Assembly (NCBI GenBank): GCA_956465555.1
Contig: OY101123.1
Span: forward strand, 806,001-870,000
Source: Nitzschia sp. pyKryTriq1
Taxonomy: Eukaryota > Bacillariophyta > Bacillariophyceae > Bacillariales > Bacillariaceae
Direction of reading: 5' to 3'
Length of the DNA: 64,000 bases
Part shown: in pieces, positions 50,192-60,334 of the stretch
Layout of the letters: each line of letters opens with the position of its first letter
How positions within the stretch are numbered: position 1 is the first letter of the stretch
The notes under the pieces: model-generated
The model's input: only the letters and a program-made list of their open reading frames with translations
The model's database searches: none
Told to the model about the DNA's origin: nothing
Program-made: the position numbers and the translations under genes

Positions 50192-51232
50192 ATGGTGTAT
50201 GATATATTTGGAGCCAAGGGGGTCAACATCGAGATTCCCAAAGAAGTCTTTCCCACCAAGGAAGAGCTCGATGAAATGGAGCAAAAAGTATCAGGAACAA
50301 AACATGGGTGGTTTGAGTCTTCGTACAAGAAGCGTCGCCTGCACTACTGTTCCTGGGTTCCCTCGGGCGAAGTCAAAGGCGTAGTCGTCTTCTGCCACGG
50401 CGTTTCTTCGCACTGTTGGAAGGGGACTATTGTCCACGACCAGAAGCTAGCTTCATCTCTGATGGTTGACTCCTTCCTCAGCAGAGGTATTGCTGTCTAT
50501 ACGTTTGATTACCTCGGTCACGGATTTTCCGAGGGAACGCGATATTATATCCCAGACTGGCAAAACAACATGCAAGACGTCATCAACTTCTGCAACCTTG
50601 CCGCTGAAAAGCATGCCACGAATATCCCAATCTTCCTAGGTGGAGAATCCTATGGTGGATGTTTGGCTATCCATGTGGCAAAACACTTTCAAGAAAACCC
50701 CGAAGCTGGTCCTTCCAACTTTGATTCCATTCTCCTCTCAGCTCCTGCGATCATTGGAGACCTACCTCCTTTTCCTGTCTATCAGATTCTGAGATACCTG
50801 TTGGCGCCGTTGTTTCCCAAGTGGGTACCATTCTTCATGCCCAACCCAATCTCTCCCGATCGAATATGGCGCAACGAAGAGGTCCTCAAGCAACGAACCT
50901 CGCACCGTTATCGTGAGATGGGCATCGATGGTGGCGGGCTTCCTTTTCGTCTTGGAACAGCATTGAATCTTGTTGTTGCACTCGAACAAGTTCGCAAGGA
51001 GGCCATCCCTGGGCTGAAAGCTCCTCTTTGTACGGTTCATGGTACTGCTGATTTCGGAGTGCCCATCGAAGGGTCAGTGTATTTGGTGAAGAACTGTGCT
51101 ACTCCCGATGATAAACGAGAATTGCATGAAATTGAAGGCGCGTACCACGATATTTTCTGCGACCCTCGGGCAGAAGAGGCAATGAACCACTGGCTTACTT
51201 TTGTTCAGAAGCGTATCGATGGCAAAGCCTAA
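50192..51232 (+). CDS. Alpha/beta hydrolase, monoacylglycerol-lipase type
   Basis: A 346-aa serine hydrolase. The oxyanion strand VVVFCHGVSSHCW, the DYLGHGFSEG block, the nucleophile elbow GGESYGG (Ser153), the acid in HGTADFGVP and the late His in GAYHDIFCD form the catalytic set. HGxxxH, GHGxS and GxSxG spacing fit the plant/animal MAGL and lysophospholipase group, which cleave monoacylglycerol or lysophospholipid. The N-terminus (MVYDIFGAKGVNIEIPKEVF) lacks a clear signal. The open frame extends to a TTG at 50126, but ATG 50192-50194 is the first methionine codon. A short 5' exon may be missed. Confidence 0.85.
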   Translation: MVYDIFGAKGVNIEIPKEVFPTKEELDEMEQKVSGTKHGWFESSYKKRRLHYCSWVPSGEVKGVVVFCHGVSSHCWKGTIVHDQKLASSLMVDSFLSRGIAVYTFDYLGHGFSEGTRYYIPDWQNNMQDVINFCNLAAEKHATNIPIFLGGESYGGCLAIHVAKHFQENPEAGPSNFDSILLSAPAIIGDLPPFPVYQILRYLLAPLFPKWVPFFMPNPISPDRIWRNEEVLKQRTSHRYREMGIDGGGLPFRLGTALNLVVALEQVRKEAIPGLKAPLCTVHGTADFGVPIEGSVYLVKNCATPDDKRELHEIEGAYHDIFCDPRAEEAMNHWLTFVQKRIDGKA

Positions 51233-51494
51233 AAGATGTTCCTCTTCTACTGCACGAGTGCCAGGCCGTCTCAACCTTATTGCTCAGAACAGTCGTCGTC
51301 ATGCGCGTGACGACAATTCAAGAGAGTAGACTCTCCATACTCTCTCTCTCGCCACGCACCCCCCCCCCCCCCATTCATAGTAGATTCTCTTCACTCGCAA
51401 AATTGGCCGTTCCTCTTTTCGCTGCTTTCGTAGACTTCTCTAGCTTATTTATCACCTACTAGTAGACTAGAGGTGCAGCGGCAGGCCGCGTTAA
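51233..51494. other. Spacer with poly-C run
   Basis: A poly-C run at about 51358-51373. No gene seen. Confidence 0.4.
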
Positions 51495-51773
51495 CTAGCT
51501 AACCACAATAAGACGCGATTTCGCGACTGCAATGACCGGGGCGTATACGCCGTAGCGGAAGGGCTTCGAGCTGGTGCCTTCCACCAAGGTGAGAGCTGGG
51601 ATACTGGCTTCGGTATCTCGGCTATCTCTGGAGCACCGACTGGACGCCCGTACCAGTGCTACTGTGATTCGGGAGCGGACCATCCCCACTACCTGGGAGT
51701 ACGGTCGCTTCCATTTCTCGGACAGGAGGCGAGCGAGCCGTTTGCTAGCCGCAACGGTCTCCTTCTCTCGCAT
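51495..51773 (-). pseudogene. Retroelement-derived ORF fragment
   Basis: A 92-codon frame (MREKETVAASKRLARLLSEK, then WKRPYSQVVGMVRSRITVA, LVRAS). The W-x-R-P-Y-S-x-V-x-G-x-V-x-x-R-I-x-x-A-x-V-R-A pattern matches the C-terminal extension of reverse-transcriptase-bearing proteins I associate with diatom and oomycete retroelements. The frame starts right after a stop, and no reverse transcriptase core is present, so it is a fragment. Confidence 0.45.
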
Positions 51774-51859
51774 GCCATCTCAAGTGGACCATGACGATGA
51801 TGACTTTTATGGAGATATGCGAGAATCATCAGATTAGGGCTGCTGTAACCGCACCGTAC

Positions 51860-52076
51860 CATTCGTGGAATGGCTCAACCATCGCCCAGAAAAATGCATT
51901 GCTGTCGTCACTCGCTCTTCCTTTTTGGGGCACTTATTTGGACAATTCGGATCGAATCTGAATCAGAATGACAAGGACAATTTGCAGCGATTTCATTGGC
52001 AGGTAAATGCGAGTTACGATCTACCGTGTTGTACTCTCACGGACGGTAACAAAGATGGGAAGGAAATCGCAAAATG
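51860..52076 (+). pseudogene. Histidine-phosphatase (phosphoglycerate-mutase-like) relic
   Basis: Only the C-terminal part remains: VEWLNHRPEKCIAVVTRSSF, LGHLFGQFG, then a polar tail to the stop at 52074-52076. The family has VVTHSxFL, where the His is the second catalytic residue; here it is Arg (VVTRSS). No upstream RHG motif or ATG start is present. The stretch from about 51780 may be further decayed sequence. Confidence 0.6.
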
Positions 52077-52208
52077 AGGCGCCGTCGGTTTGCTGCTGCC
52101 TCTACCATCCGCGTTCCTTCTTCGAGCCATCTTGCTGGCATGTTGGAAGACCAAGAGTGGTTGGTTGAGCAGAAATATGTTGAAGCAATCCAATTTGCGG
52201 CAAAAAGC

Positions 52209-52997
52209 TTAACCACCATATCTCGACCGATCGTAATTCAATCCATAGTCAATATAAAGCTCTTCTCCCTCATAGACATCCCGTTCTAGTGAAAAGGTTA
52301 CGGTGCGAGCGTCGCGATCTTCGTCTGTCACGACGTTCACGTCCCGGCCCTTGGGCGGCTCATTGATTCGGCAGAGAGTAGTAGGTACTTGAACAAAGCT
52401 CAGTATAGTTTGAAATAGTGCTACACTCAGCGGCATGCTAGGATTTCCACCCTTGCAAAAATCCTCAATGTTGCCTTGCGTATTGGTGGGATCGATGACG
52501 AATTGGTTGTCCGAAAATCTCCAAATATATCCTTCGCACTGTGGAAATGCCCGTAATTTATTCATATTCTGCTGTAAAGGGATGACCGCTCCTGGATACG
52601 TTCCCAGTACTGTCCCCCTTCGCATAGTTGTCGTCACAAACAAACCCAAACCGGCCCCTGGCACCATACTTTCTTTCATTTCGAGGCATGCTGGATCCAC
52701 CAAAAGTTGCCCTCGTGGTCGATCCACCACTGCCACAAATCCAAAGTAGGTCGAAACGGCCGATGCCACTCGAATCCCCCACAACTCTGCAGGGCTCAAA
52801 ACCAACGCCAAACAAGGCTGATGATGACCGTGTCGTCTGGAAGCGGGAGAGTGCGTGTAGTGGTAGTGCGATCGACGACCAATACCGGTAGAGGAAGAGT
52901 CCTCGGGGCACGCCATCAAAGGGCTGGAAGCAGCATGGGATTGTTCCAAACCAAAGGTGAAGGCAAGAAGTGCAAATAAAAGAGCCCTCGTCCTCAT
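52209..52997 (-). CDS. SET-domain protein with signal peptide
   Basis: A 262-aa protein. MRTRALLFALLAFTFGLEQS is a signal peptide, unexpected for a SET protein. The SET core is at about 110-255: VPGAGLGLFVTTTMRRGTVL, GTYPGAV, then CRINEPPKGRDVNVV (Asn-Glu where histone methyltransferases usually have NHS) and VYEGEELYIDYGLNYDRSRY for the C-terminal pseudoknot. The substrate is unknown. It may be plastid-targeted or secreted. An N-terminal hydrophobic helix may also act as an anchor. No intron. ATG 52995-52997. Confidence 0.78.
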   Translation of the reverse strand: MRTRALLFALLAFTFGLEQSHAASSPLMACPEDSSSTGIGRRSHYHYTHSPASRRHGHHQPCLALVLSPAELWGIRVASAVSTYFGFVAVVDRPRGQLLVDPACLEMKESMVPGAGLGLFVTTTMRRGTVLGTYPGAVIPLQQNMNKLRAFPQCEGYIWRFSDNQFVIDPTNTQGNIEDFCKGGNPSMPLSVALFQTILSFVQVPTTLCRINEPPKGRDVNVVTDEDRDARTVTFSLERDVYEGEELYIDYGLNYDRSRYGG

Positions 52998-53511
52998 AGT
53001 GATTGTGATCGATATATGGTGCCGGTAGCTATTAAAACGTACGAGTATTACAATACCAGTATGCCTTATGATTATTTGTGGTGGTAATAGGTTGTCGAGC
53101 GGCGCAGTAGTAATACTGGTACTGTAGTTCAGTGTTGAGTCGTCAAGTCGTCGTCATCGTCAACGAAAGTTGTCATCGTTGATGGCGCGTGCGTTTGGAT
53201 TTTGGATCGCATGGCCCCCGAGACTGCATTCCTATAGAACATGATGATTGATTCAGTACACGTACCAACCGTACGTACTGACTCCGACCTGCATAACGGT
53301 AGGGGGATTATCACTCGGGGGTCAAGGGAGGATTTGGAAAGATATCTTATGTACGAACCGCCCGCGGAAATACGCGCGTTGAAATTGATGAAAATGCCGA
53401 AAGAATTTTGAGAGTTTCCGTCCAGCTCATGACAATTTCATTTTCCATCTTCACTATCACACACAAGTTTTAAAAAGTAACAAAGGCTGATCAGTCGAAG
53501 TGAAGTTGAAA
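52998..53511. promoter_or_regulatory. Divergent upstream region
   Basis: Between the divergent SET and amine oxidase genes. GTAC words at 53035-53050 and 53100-53125. No RNA gene recognised. Confidence 0.4.
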
Positions 53512-56124
53512 ATGTTGGCCAGGACTGTGATTCAGAGGGCTTCTGCGAGGTTGGGAGGTGTCATTTTGACGGCTACTGAATCCGGCGGCAGCAGGAGTAC
53601 CGCCAGGCTTGGGGCAGCCCAGTACTCGTACTTTCCAGTGGCATCAAGCTTTGGTCCATTCTTTCGAGCACTGCCTTATACTCGTAGCAGTCGTGGGCTT
53701 GCAACGTCGGCGGCAGTGACCCCCCACCCATTGGATCCTCTTTCGGCAGAAGAAATTATTGAAGCTTCTTCTGCGGTGCGATCGTATGTCGGCTTGACAC
53801 CCGACAATACTGTGAAAAACCTCCGATTTGTGGCTGTCAGTCTAAAGGAACCACCAAAGAAAGATTACATCAGCGGCATTTCGGTACCCAGACACGCCGA
53901 AATTGTTGCGTTGAATCCAACCACTGGAATTGCCGCCGAGTATGACGTCAATCTAGAGACATTGAGGGTTTCGTCGGCTCGGGAACTTCCCCAGGGCGTG
54001 CAGCCATTGTTGACTCCCGAGGATTGTGACCTTGCGGAGGCCATTGTTCAGTCATCGAAGCAAATTGCAGCTCTGCTGGCCGAACGATATGGAATCACGG
54101 ACATGTCACGCGTCGCTTGTGATCCTTGGTCGATTCATATCGCATCGGATGCAGAGCGAGAAATGACTCAGTGGAGAGAGGACGGCGTCCCAGGTCGTCT
54201 TGTCCAAACGTTTCTCTATCATCGTGCCTATGGCGACGGTCTCCAGGACAACCACTATGCACACCCGATCGATGTGGTGCCAGTGGTGGATCTGAATGCT
54301 CGAGAGGTGGTTACTGTCAATGGCGTAGAACGTACGCCACCGAAAATTCCAACAGCTTCGGTGCAGTATCATAGGGATCTGCTTTCGACAAATTCCTACC
54401 TCGAAACCGGGTGGAGAGAGGACACGCTCGCGGCATTGGATGTAGTGCAGCCGGATGGACCCAGTTTTAAGGTGGATGGAAACAAGGTCGAGTGGCAAAA
54501 GTGGTCGTTTAGAGTTGGTTTCAATTACCGAGAAGGTCTTGTCCTTCATGATGTTTCCTACGATGGCAGACCCATTATGCATCGTGCCTCATTGGTGGAG
54601 ATGGCAGTTCCCTACGCTGATCCACACCCTCCGTATCAACGAAAATGTAAGTTTGGCGATTCATTATTTTATTTCGTGCATCCGGCGAAATACATACAAT
54701 ACCAATACTTTACAGATAGTCTGACCCTCTCTTTTTTTCTGCCAGGTGCATTTGACGTTGGAGACTACGGTCTGGGATGTAAGTTTGGCGTTTCATCCAG
54801 CAGCTTGCATTGTTTTATTTCGTGCATCCGGCGAAATTCATATAATATTGTACAGACAGTCTGACACCCTCTTTTTTTCTGACAGATTGTGCGAACGAGC
54901 TCACACTCGGATGTGACTGTCTTGGGCACATCCACTATTTTGATGCTACATTAAGTGACTCACAGGGTCAACCGGTGACTCGCAAGAACGTTGTCTGCAT
55001 GCACGAGGAGGATGCTGGTATCCTATGGAAACATGTGGACTACCGCAATGGACATAATGAATCGCGGCGTAGCCGGGAATTAATCATCAGCTCTATCGCG
55101 ACCGTTGTGAACTAGTAAGTGCATGGTACAAACGATGAGCCCGCGAACACGAGAACTTGTGACGGCTCGGCTAACAACTCCTCTACGCCGACTTGGGTTT
55201 GCCATTACAGTGAGTATCTCTTCTATTGGCATTTGCGACAGGATGGGTGTATTGATTTCAAAATAAAATTGTCAGGGGAACTTTCCACGAATCTTTTGTC
55301 CGACGGTGAAGAATCTCCTTCGCATGGGGTGATGGTCAGTCCTGGAGTCAACGCTCAGGTTCACCAGCACATGTTCTGTGCTCGACTAGATATGGCTGTC
55401 GACGGTAACAAGAATACTGTCTCGGAGATCGACCTTTTCTCAGAGCCGGTGGGAGAAAACAATCCGTACGGAAACTGTTTTAATGTCAAGGAGACCGTTC
55501 TCGAAAACGAAGCTGACGCGAAACGAGTCTGCGATGCCAATAAAGCCCGATGCTGGAAGATCTCAAATGCCGAGGGCAAGATCAACGGTCAAACTGGAAA
55601 ACCCGTCGCATATAAACTGTATCCATTCTCGCAAGGAGCAGCGCAACCAACTTTATTGACTGACCCGACTTGTGCTGTGTCAAAGAAAGGCGAATTTGCG
55701 ACCAAGCATCTTTTCGTTACTCCGCACGATGACAAAGAGCGTTATCCTGCTGGTGAATATACTGTTCAGGGAAGTGGTACCAATGGATTACCGGATTGGA
55801 CCGCGGCCAATCGGAATATCAAGGGCGAAGACGTTGTGCTGTGGCATGCGTTTGGAGTTGCTCACATCCCTCGTCCAGAAGATTTTCCCGTCATGCCGTA
55901 AGTATCAAGTATATCTCTGTCCACGTTTTTGTCAAACTCAAAGGATCCTGTGCACTGATCTAACGTAACATCATTATTTGTCGCTTGGCCTCCACAGTTG
56001 CGAAATCACGGGGTTCACTTTGAAACCTGACGGATTTTTCGAAGGTAATCCGGCGATCGACCTTCCACCCGAAACGAACAAGGCTAGCAAATTGGCAAGC
56101 GGGTGTTGCCCAAGCAAGAAGTGA
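53512..56124 (+). CDS. Copper amine oxidase (TPQ)
   Basis: Exons 53512-54646, 54746-54778 (33 nt), 54886-55114, 55211-55897 and 55998-56124; all introns are GT-AG, 96-107 bp. The product is 736 aa. It oxidises primary amines to aldehyde, NH3 and H2O2. The cofactor precursor Tyr466 is in TVVNYEY. The copper ligands are His517 and His519 (VHQHMF) and His684 (GVAHIPRPEDFPVMP). The catalytic base is probably Asp382 in CAFDVGDYGLG, carried entirely by exon 2. MAVPYADPHPPYQRKCAF is the usual lead-in. The N-terminus (MLARTVIQRASARLGG) suggests a mitochondrial or organellar presequence. ATG 53512-53514 was chosen over a GTG at 53500. Introns 1 and 2 are homologous. Confidence 0.93.
54647..54745 (+). 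other. Amine oxidase intron 1, homologous to intron 2
   Basis: A 99-bp intron, phase 1. It shares GTAAGTTTGGCG, TTTATTTCGTGCATCCGGCG, ACAGA-AGTCTGAC and CTCT-TTTTTTCTG with the next intron (54779-54885). Flanks differ from intron 2 only by small insertions in the middle. Confidence 0.9.
54779..54885 (+). other. Amine oxidase intron 2, homologous to intron 1
   Basis: A 107-bp intron in the same phase as intron 1, with the same start, middle (TTTATTTCGTGCATCCGGCG) and pyrimidine-tract end. It lies immediately after the 33-nt exon. Confidence 0.9.
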
Positions 56125-56499
56125 GGTTCGACCCCTCTCGATTAGTCTTTACTAAGATTATAGTTTCTTGCTTGTCGGTTTCTCTGGAGCTTATTATTAT
56201 TGCTTGCTACGGATCAGAGAACTTGACTTCTACCAGCAGTGCAATTGGATTGTTGCCGTCGGTAGGAGTAAGGCGGTATGCGTTACGATTCTGCTAGTCA
56301 GTACAAGTACCCCATCGAGTCGTCTTCGACGCCAAGTACAATACGCACTTTTTACTGGTGTCAAGGACCAGACTTTGAGAATTAAGTATGTCAAAGCGAA
56401 TTCCTTTCGGATGGAAAAAAAGGAGAGAGAGAGAGAGAGAGAGATAGCGCGCGCGCGATTGGAAGGTCAAGCAGTAAGACGAACTAATTCCTCAAAGCT
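56125..56499. other. Spacer with (GA)n(GC)n run
   Basis: 3' spacer between convergent amine oxidase and carboxypeptidase genes. A GAGAGA run at about 56422-56445 passes into CGCGCGCG at about 56448-56456. No gene seen. Confidence 0.5.
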
Positions 56500-57663
56500 T
56501 CAAAAGTGATTTGGATTGTTGCCACGATATCGTAAAAAGTCGAGGGCTCCTGTAATAGCACTAATCTGTGCTTGGCGGTAGATAACATCCCGGTCGTTTT
56601 CTGGCACTGAACGGCAGACTTCGGTAGTCGCAAGGAAGGTAGCTTCTGTGGTACTCGAACACAGTCCCAAGGCTTTGGTTGGGACGGGCAAAACGCCGTC
56701 TTGAATTCGTTCAAATAAGGACTGGTGGGGACTATTGTCGTTGCTTCCCTGCAAAACGGGTAATACCCTCTGTATGGAATCCAGTACGGCTCTCTGAAAC
56801 TCCTGTTGCTGTACATCCTTTTGAGAATCCTCATCGACCACCAAATATACCCCTTGTGGAATGCTGAATGGATCAATGCTCATCATCCATTCTTCTTCCG
56901 CTTTGCTGACGCTATCATTATCGCCTTGACCCAACAAGATATCAAAGGCCCCGCCTTGATCTTGTCCTCCCGGACGAGTCTCGTGCAAATCCAAATGGCA
57001 CGTCCATCGAGGCACGTTCAAGGATTGTCGTAGAAACGTCATTAATGCTTGAGCTTCTTCTGTTTGATAAGATGCCGATGCCGATGATAGATTATTGTTC
57101 TTGAAATACGAAAACGATCGGTTGGGATCTTTTCTATTGGCTTGACACCGAGTTCCCCATTCGTAGGCCCATGGGCTGACACACGGTACGATCAGCAAAT
57201 TGACATTGTTGAAACTACTGGACTTCTGCCGCTGTTGCTGCTGCTGCTGCTGCTCCAGAAACTCCAAGCATCCTTCAATTCCTGATCGTTCGGATCCATG
57301 TACACCCCCCGTCACCAACATGCAGGGCTGGTGACCCCAGCCGCTGCCTCTTGATTTGGCTGCCACCAGCGGGTAGCGCGTTGGATTGTGTGAAAGAGCC
57401 CCATATTGGATCATTTCAAAGCGAGAATCATCGGCATCATCATCATCATCATCATCCTCGCGACTACTGCACAACTCTTTCAATCGATCCACAACGTCGA
57501 TTGTATAGGACCGGTAGTGACTTTTTGTCGAAAGTGCCGACACGTAACAGTGGTGGTGGCGCGAATGCTGAACTAATAATAATATTGGGAAGGTTGTTGA
57601 CATCAGGGTGGTCGTCCACCCAGAAAAAATTAGGCGCCGACGACGACGAGCCTTCGTGTCCAT
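56500..57663 (-). CDS. M14-type zinc carboxypeptidase / succinylglutamate-desuccinylase-like
   Basis: A 387-aa metallopeptidase-like enzyme. The first zinc motif is VHGSERSGIEGC (H-x-x-E), then VPCVSPWAYEWGTRCQANRK and DPNRSF (substrate Arg-binding region), and the third zinc ligand is in HLDLHETR. The likely catalytic Glu is in STTEATFLA. This fits the M14/AstE fold, which removes C-terminal residues or acyl groups. A basic tip and hydrophobic segment (about 20-35, TFPILLLVQHS) suggest a signal or anchor. A poly-Gln run lies near 140. The frame extends to TTG 57771; ATG 57661-57663 is used. No intron. Confidence 0.78.
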   Translation of the reverse strand: MDTKARRRRRLIFSGWTTTLMSTTFPILLLVQHSRHHHCYVSALSTKSHYRSYTIDVVDRLKELCSSREDDDDDDDADDSRFEMIQYGALSHNPTRYPLVAAKSRGSGWGHQPCMLVTGGVHGSERSGIEGCLEFLEQQQQQQQRQKSSSFNNVNLLIVPCVSPWAYEWGTRCQANRKDPNRSFSYFKNNNLSSASASYQTEEAQALMTFLRQSLNVPRWTCHLDLHETRPGGQDQGGAFDILLGQGDNDSVSKAEEEWMMSIDPFSIPQGVYLVVDEDSQKDVQQQEFQRAVLDSIQRVLPVLQGSNDNSPHQSLFERIQDGVLPVPTKALGLCSSTTEATFLATTEVCRSVPENDRDVIYRQAQISAITGALDFLRYRGNNPNHF

Positions 57664-58234
57664 ATCACGTATTGTATTGTATTGTATTGTATTGCAATGT
57701 ATTGTATTGAAATTTTTTAATAAAGTACAACTTTCATGATCATGATGTCCGAATAGTCTCCAGTATCTCAAATCTCAACCATCGCAAACGCATCAACGAC
57801 AACCAACAACGACGCGATCGAGATTGAATGAATTGAAAATAATGCCGAGAGATCTTTCAAGCCTATATTACTACTGCTGCACGGTACACGTACTGTACGT
57901 GTACCGGTATGCTATTTTCGCAAAAATATGTAATAAATAACGGTAATACTTCGTACCAGTACCATACCTGCGATACCGTGGTAGAGACGCCCGCAGCACC
58001 GGCGGGGTATGTAGCGGTACAGATACTTGCGTACAGTACGTGTACTCGACACAGACCTCTCGTGCGGCATGCATGCATGCATGCGACGCATGCATGTAAT
58101 AATAGCTGTTACAGTGTACAGTGTGCAAATTGTTCTGGCAATACAGAATACTGTCCGCTATCGTTGCTGATTGCTTGAGACGAACTTCTTTTATTCGTTT
58201 CAACAATAATATACTCGTATAGAAAGGAACTAGC
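57664..58234. promoter_or_regulatory. Divergent upstream region with microsatellites and GTAC tract
   Basis: An (ATTGT)n run at about 57669-57710, a GTAC-rich tract at 57885-58050 and a (GCAT)n palindromic run at about 58066-58097 (GCATGCATGCATGCATGCGA). No RNA gene was recognised. Confidence 0.45.
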
Positions 58235-60334
58235 ATGGTGGAAGAAGACGAGAAATCCGCGAGCGTTATGCTGCCGCGGTGCATTTGCAACTGGAAGAGT
58301 TGCCGTAGTTACATGCGCAACTTTAGAGATTCGGAGCCTCCGCATGAAATCTTCAACGGCGTGGTGAAAATGAAATTCAAGCAAGGCGACGAAAAATCCA
58401 CGAAACTCAAGGAGGCCTGGGATCGGTATCTTCAACCAGAAGATTCCAAGCGCGAAAATTGGAAGGACGGCGAAATCAAGTACCACGTTGCTCGGCATCA
58501 TTTCACCGAGACTCTGATTCGGGAGCATCTTGGAACCAAGAAAAATTGGGATTGGACGGCGCTGGTGGCCGCGGACGATGCCGAAGTTTGGCTATTTGAG
58601 CTATCAGAGGAAGATTCGTGTCTGATTCCGGACACAGAGGAAATTGGCTATCTCAAAGTCCCCAACGTCTCGAAACAACATGTCAAGAGTTTCGCCAGCA
58701 CTTGGACTTTGGAGAATCCGCCCAGCAAGATGGAAAAACAAGGATCCGACAGCAATCTTTCGGTAGTTTCTAGCAAATCCACCTCCAAATCACCACAACC
58801 TGGAGTCCGAAAACAAAAGAACAAGGTCAAAGCAGTCGGAGACGCCCCCAACAGCTTGGCAGGACTCAAGGATCTTCCGTCGACAAGCGACCACGTTGCT
58901 AAATCACCCAAACCTGGAGAGAGTGCCCGGAAGAAGAAGTTGAGTAGTAGTACGCATGGTGACGAAAGCCGAGGCCGCAAGAAAACTTCATCGGATGATA
59001 CGTCTGTCAAGTCTCCCAAGTCCAGGAAGAAGTCTCCCAAGAGAACTACATCGAAAAATGAGGAGTCGGCGTCAGAAGACAATCGCGAAGGGAAGATTCT
59101 TTCACTTCCCAGTAATGATGAGGCAGAAGTGAAGAATGGACACTCCAGAAAAAATGTGGATTTGTCAGGATCGACCGCCGACGAGGAAATCAAAAAGTTG
59201 AAACAGGAATTCTTCGAAGAACGAGCCAAAGCAGAAAGTGCGCTCGAGGATCTCAACGAGTCGAAGAAGGAAGTCGAATCTCTCAGAAATGAGGTTCGAC
59301 AGCTGACTGAAGCGCGGGTCAAGGATCAAGAAGCTAGAAATTTGGTGACGTCCACACAAAGTAGTGCAGACGATTCCGCAGCAGCTCCGCTCCAATCAAA
59401 AGTCGAGGAACTCACGGAGCAAAATGCCAAATTACAAAATCTCAGCAAAAAACGTTTGGAAATGGTAACCCAAATGGAGACAAAGTTTCACGCTGAAATC
59501 AATGCTGGGCTGACGAGAGAAAATGAGCTCAAGGCCCAGCTTTCTGCAGAAGTGAGCAAAGCCGAAGCAGCAGAGAAGGAGATGAAAAAAACAAAGGAAG
59601 AGCTCTCCTTAGTGCAGAAGAAGATGGAGGAGCTTCGTGAGAGCCACACCACAGAAACTCAAGACTTCATCCTGAGTGTCGATAACCTGAAGAGCAGAAT
59701 CGCTTCTCTGGAGGAAGAGCACTCTAATTTGCTCGCCGAAATGGATTCCGGAAAAGACACGTCGAGAAATCTGGAGACGACGAAGGCAAGCGAACAAACA
59801 AAAATTGCCGAGCTGGAAGCTGAAGTCGACCAGCTCAAGCAGCAAAACAGGAAACTCGCCGTCATGGACACCCCATCAGCACCTGATATGAGCCTGCAAC
59901 AAGCCGTCGAAACCCTACAACGCGAGAAGGATGCCCTTGCTGCCGAAAAAGCAAAGCTATCAAAGTTAAACCAAAACCAAAAAATCATAATTCGATCGCT
60001 TGAAGGTAAGGTGGACACCGATAACGAGGAGGTGCGGAGGAGATCCCGGCGGGAGGATGAACTTGAACGTGGTGCTGCGTTACTGGCAAACCTATATTTC
60101 ACTCAAAAGAACATGGAAAATCTCGCGGAACAGAGCACCAAGATTGATCTGGTTTCGGGCCGGGATTTGGAAGATTCAGGGAACGGCGTAGGAGACCAAG
60201 CTCTATTACTAAAGGAGGTGATGGAGCGCAAACAGAAGAAATGGTGGGGCTCCCTCGATGGCATATTTGCCTACTCAAACTATGTAGAAGAGGACTTGAT
60301 GGAAGATATGATTTTGGCACAGAGTGCCCAATAA
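58235..60334 (+). CDS. Long coiled-coil protein with Cys-rich N-terminus
   Basis: A 699-aa protein. The N-terminus has a CICNWKSC cluster followed by FRDSEPPHEIFNGV and YHVARHHFTETLIREHLG, together resembling a small zinc-binding module. Residues about 160-300 are basic, Ser/Lys-rich with many S-P-K sites (KSPQPG, KSPKPG, KSPKSRKKSPK). From about 310 to 640 it is almost continuous coiled coil (IKKLKQEFFEERAKAESALE). A conserved-looking C-terminus (KKWWGSLDGIFAYSNYVEED) ends it. No function can be assigned; SPK sites suggest cell-cycle kinase control (inference). No intron. ATG 58235-58237. Confidence 0.75.
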   Translation: MVEEDEKSASVMLPRCICNWKSCRSYMRNFRDSEPPHEIFNGVVKMKFKQGDEKSTKLKEAWDRYLQPEDSKRENWKDGEIKYHVARHHFTETLIREHLGTKKNWDWTALVAADDAEVWLFELSEEDSCLIPDTEEIGYLKVPNVSKQHVKSFASTWTLENPPSKMEKQGSDSNLSVVSSKSTSKSPQPGVRKQKNKVKAVGDAPNSLAGLKDLPSTSDHVAKSPKPGESARKKKLSSSTHGDESRGRKKTSSDDTSVKSPKSRKKSPKRTTSKNEESASEDNREGKILSLPSNDEAEVKNGHSRKNVDLSGSTADEEIKKLKQEFFEERAKAESALEDLNESKKEVESLRNEVRQLTEARVKDQEARNLVTSTQSSADDSAAAPLQSKVEELTEQNAKLQNLSKKRLEMVTQMETKFHAEINAGLTRENELKAQLSAEVSKAEAAEKEMKKTKEELSLVQKKMEELRESHTTETQDFILSVDNLKSRIASLEEEHSNLLAEMDSGKDTSRNLETTKASEQTKIAELEAEVDQLKQQNRKLAVMDTPSAPDMSLQQAVETLQREKDALAAEKAKLSKLNQNQKIIIRSLEGKVDTDNEEVRRRSRREDELERGAALLANLYFTQKNMENLAEQSTKIDLVSGRDLEDSGNGVGDQALLLKEVMERKQKKWWGSLDGIFAYSNYVEEDLMEDMILAQSAQ

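Noticed and set aside
53500-53511. GTG start for the amine oxidase
   Set aside because: An in-frame ATG follows 12 bases downstream, and nuclear genes normally use ATG.
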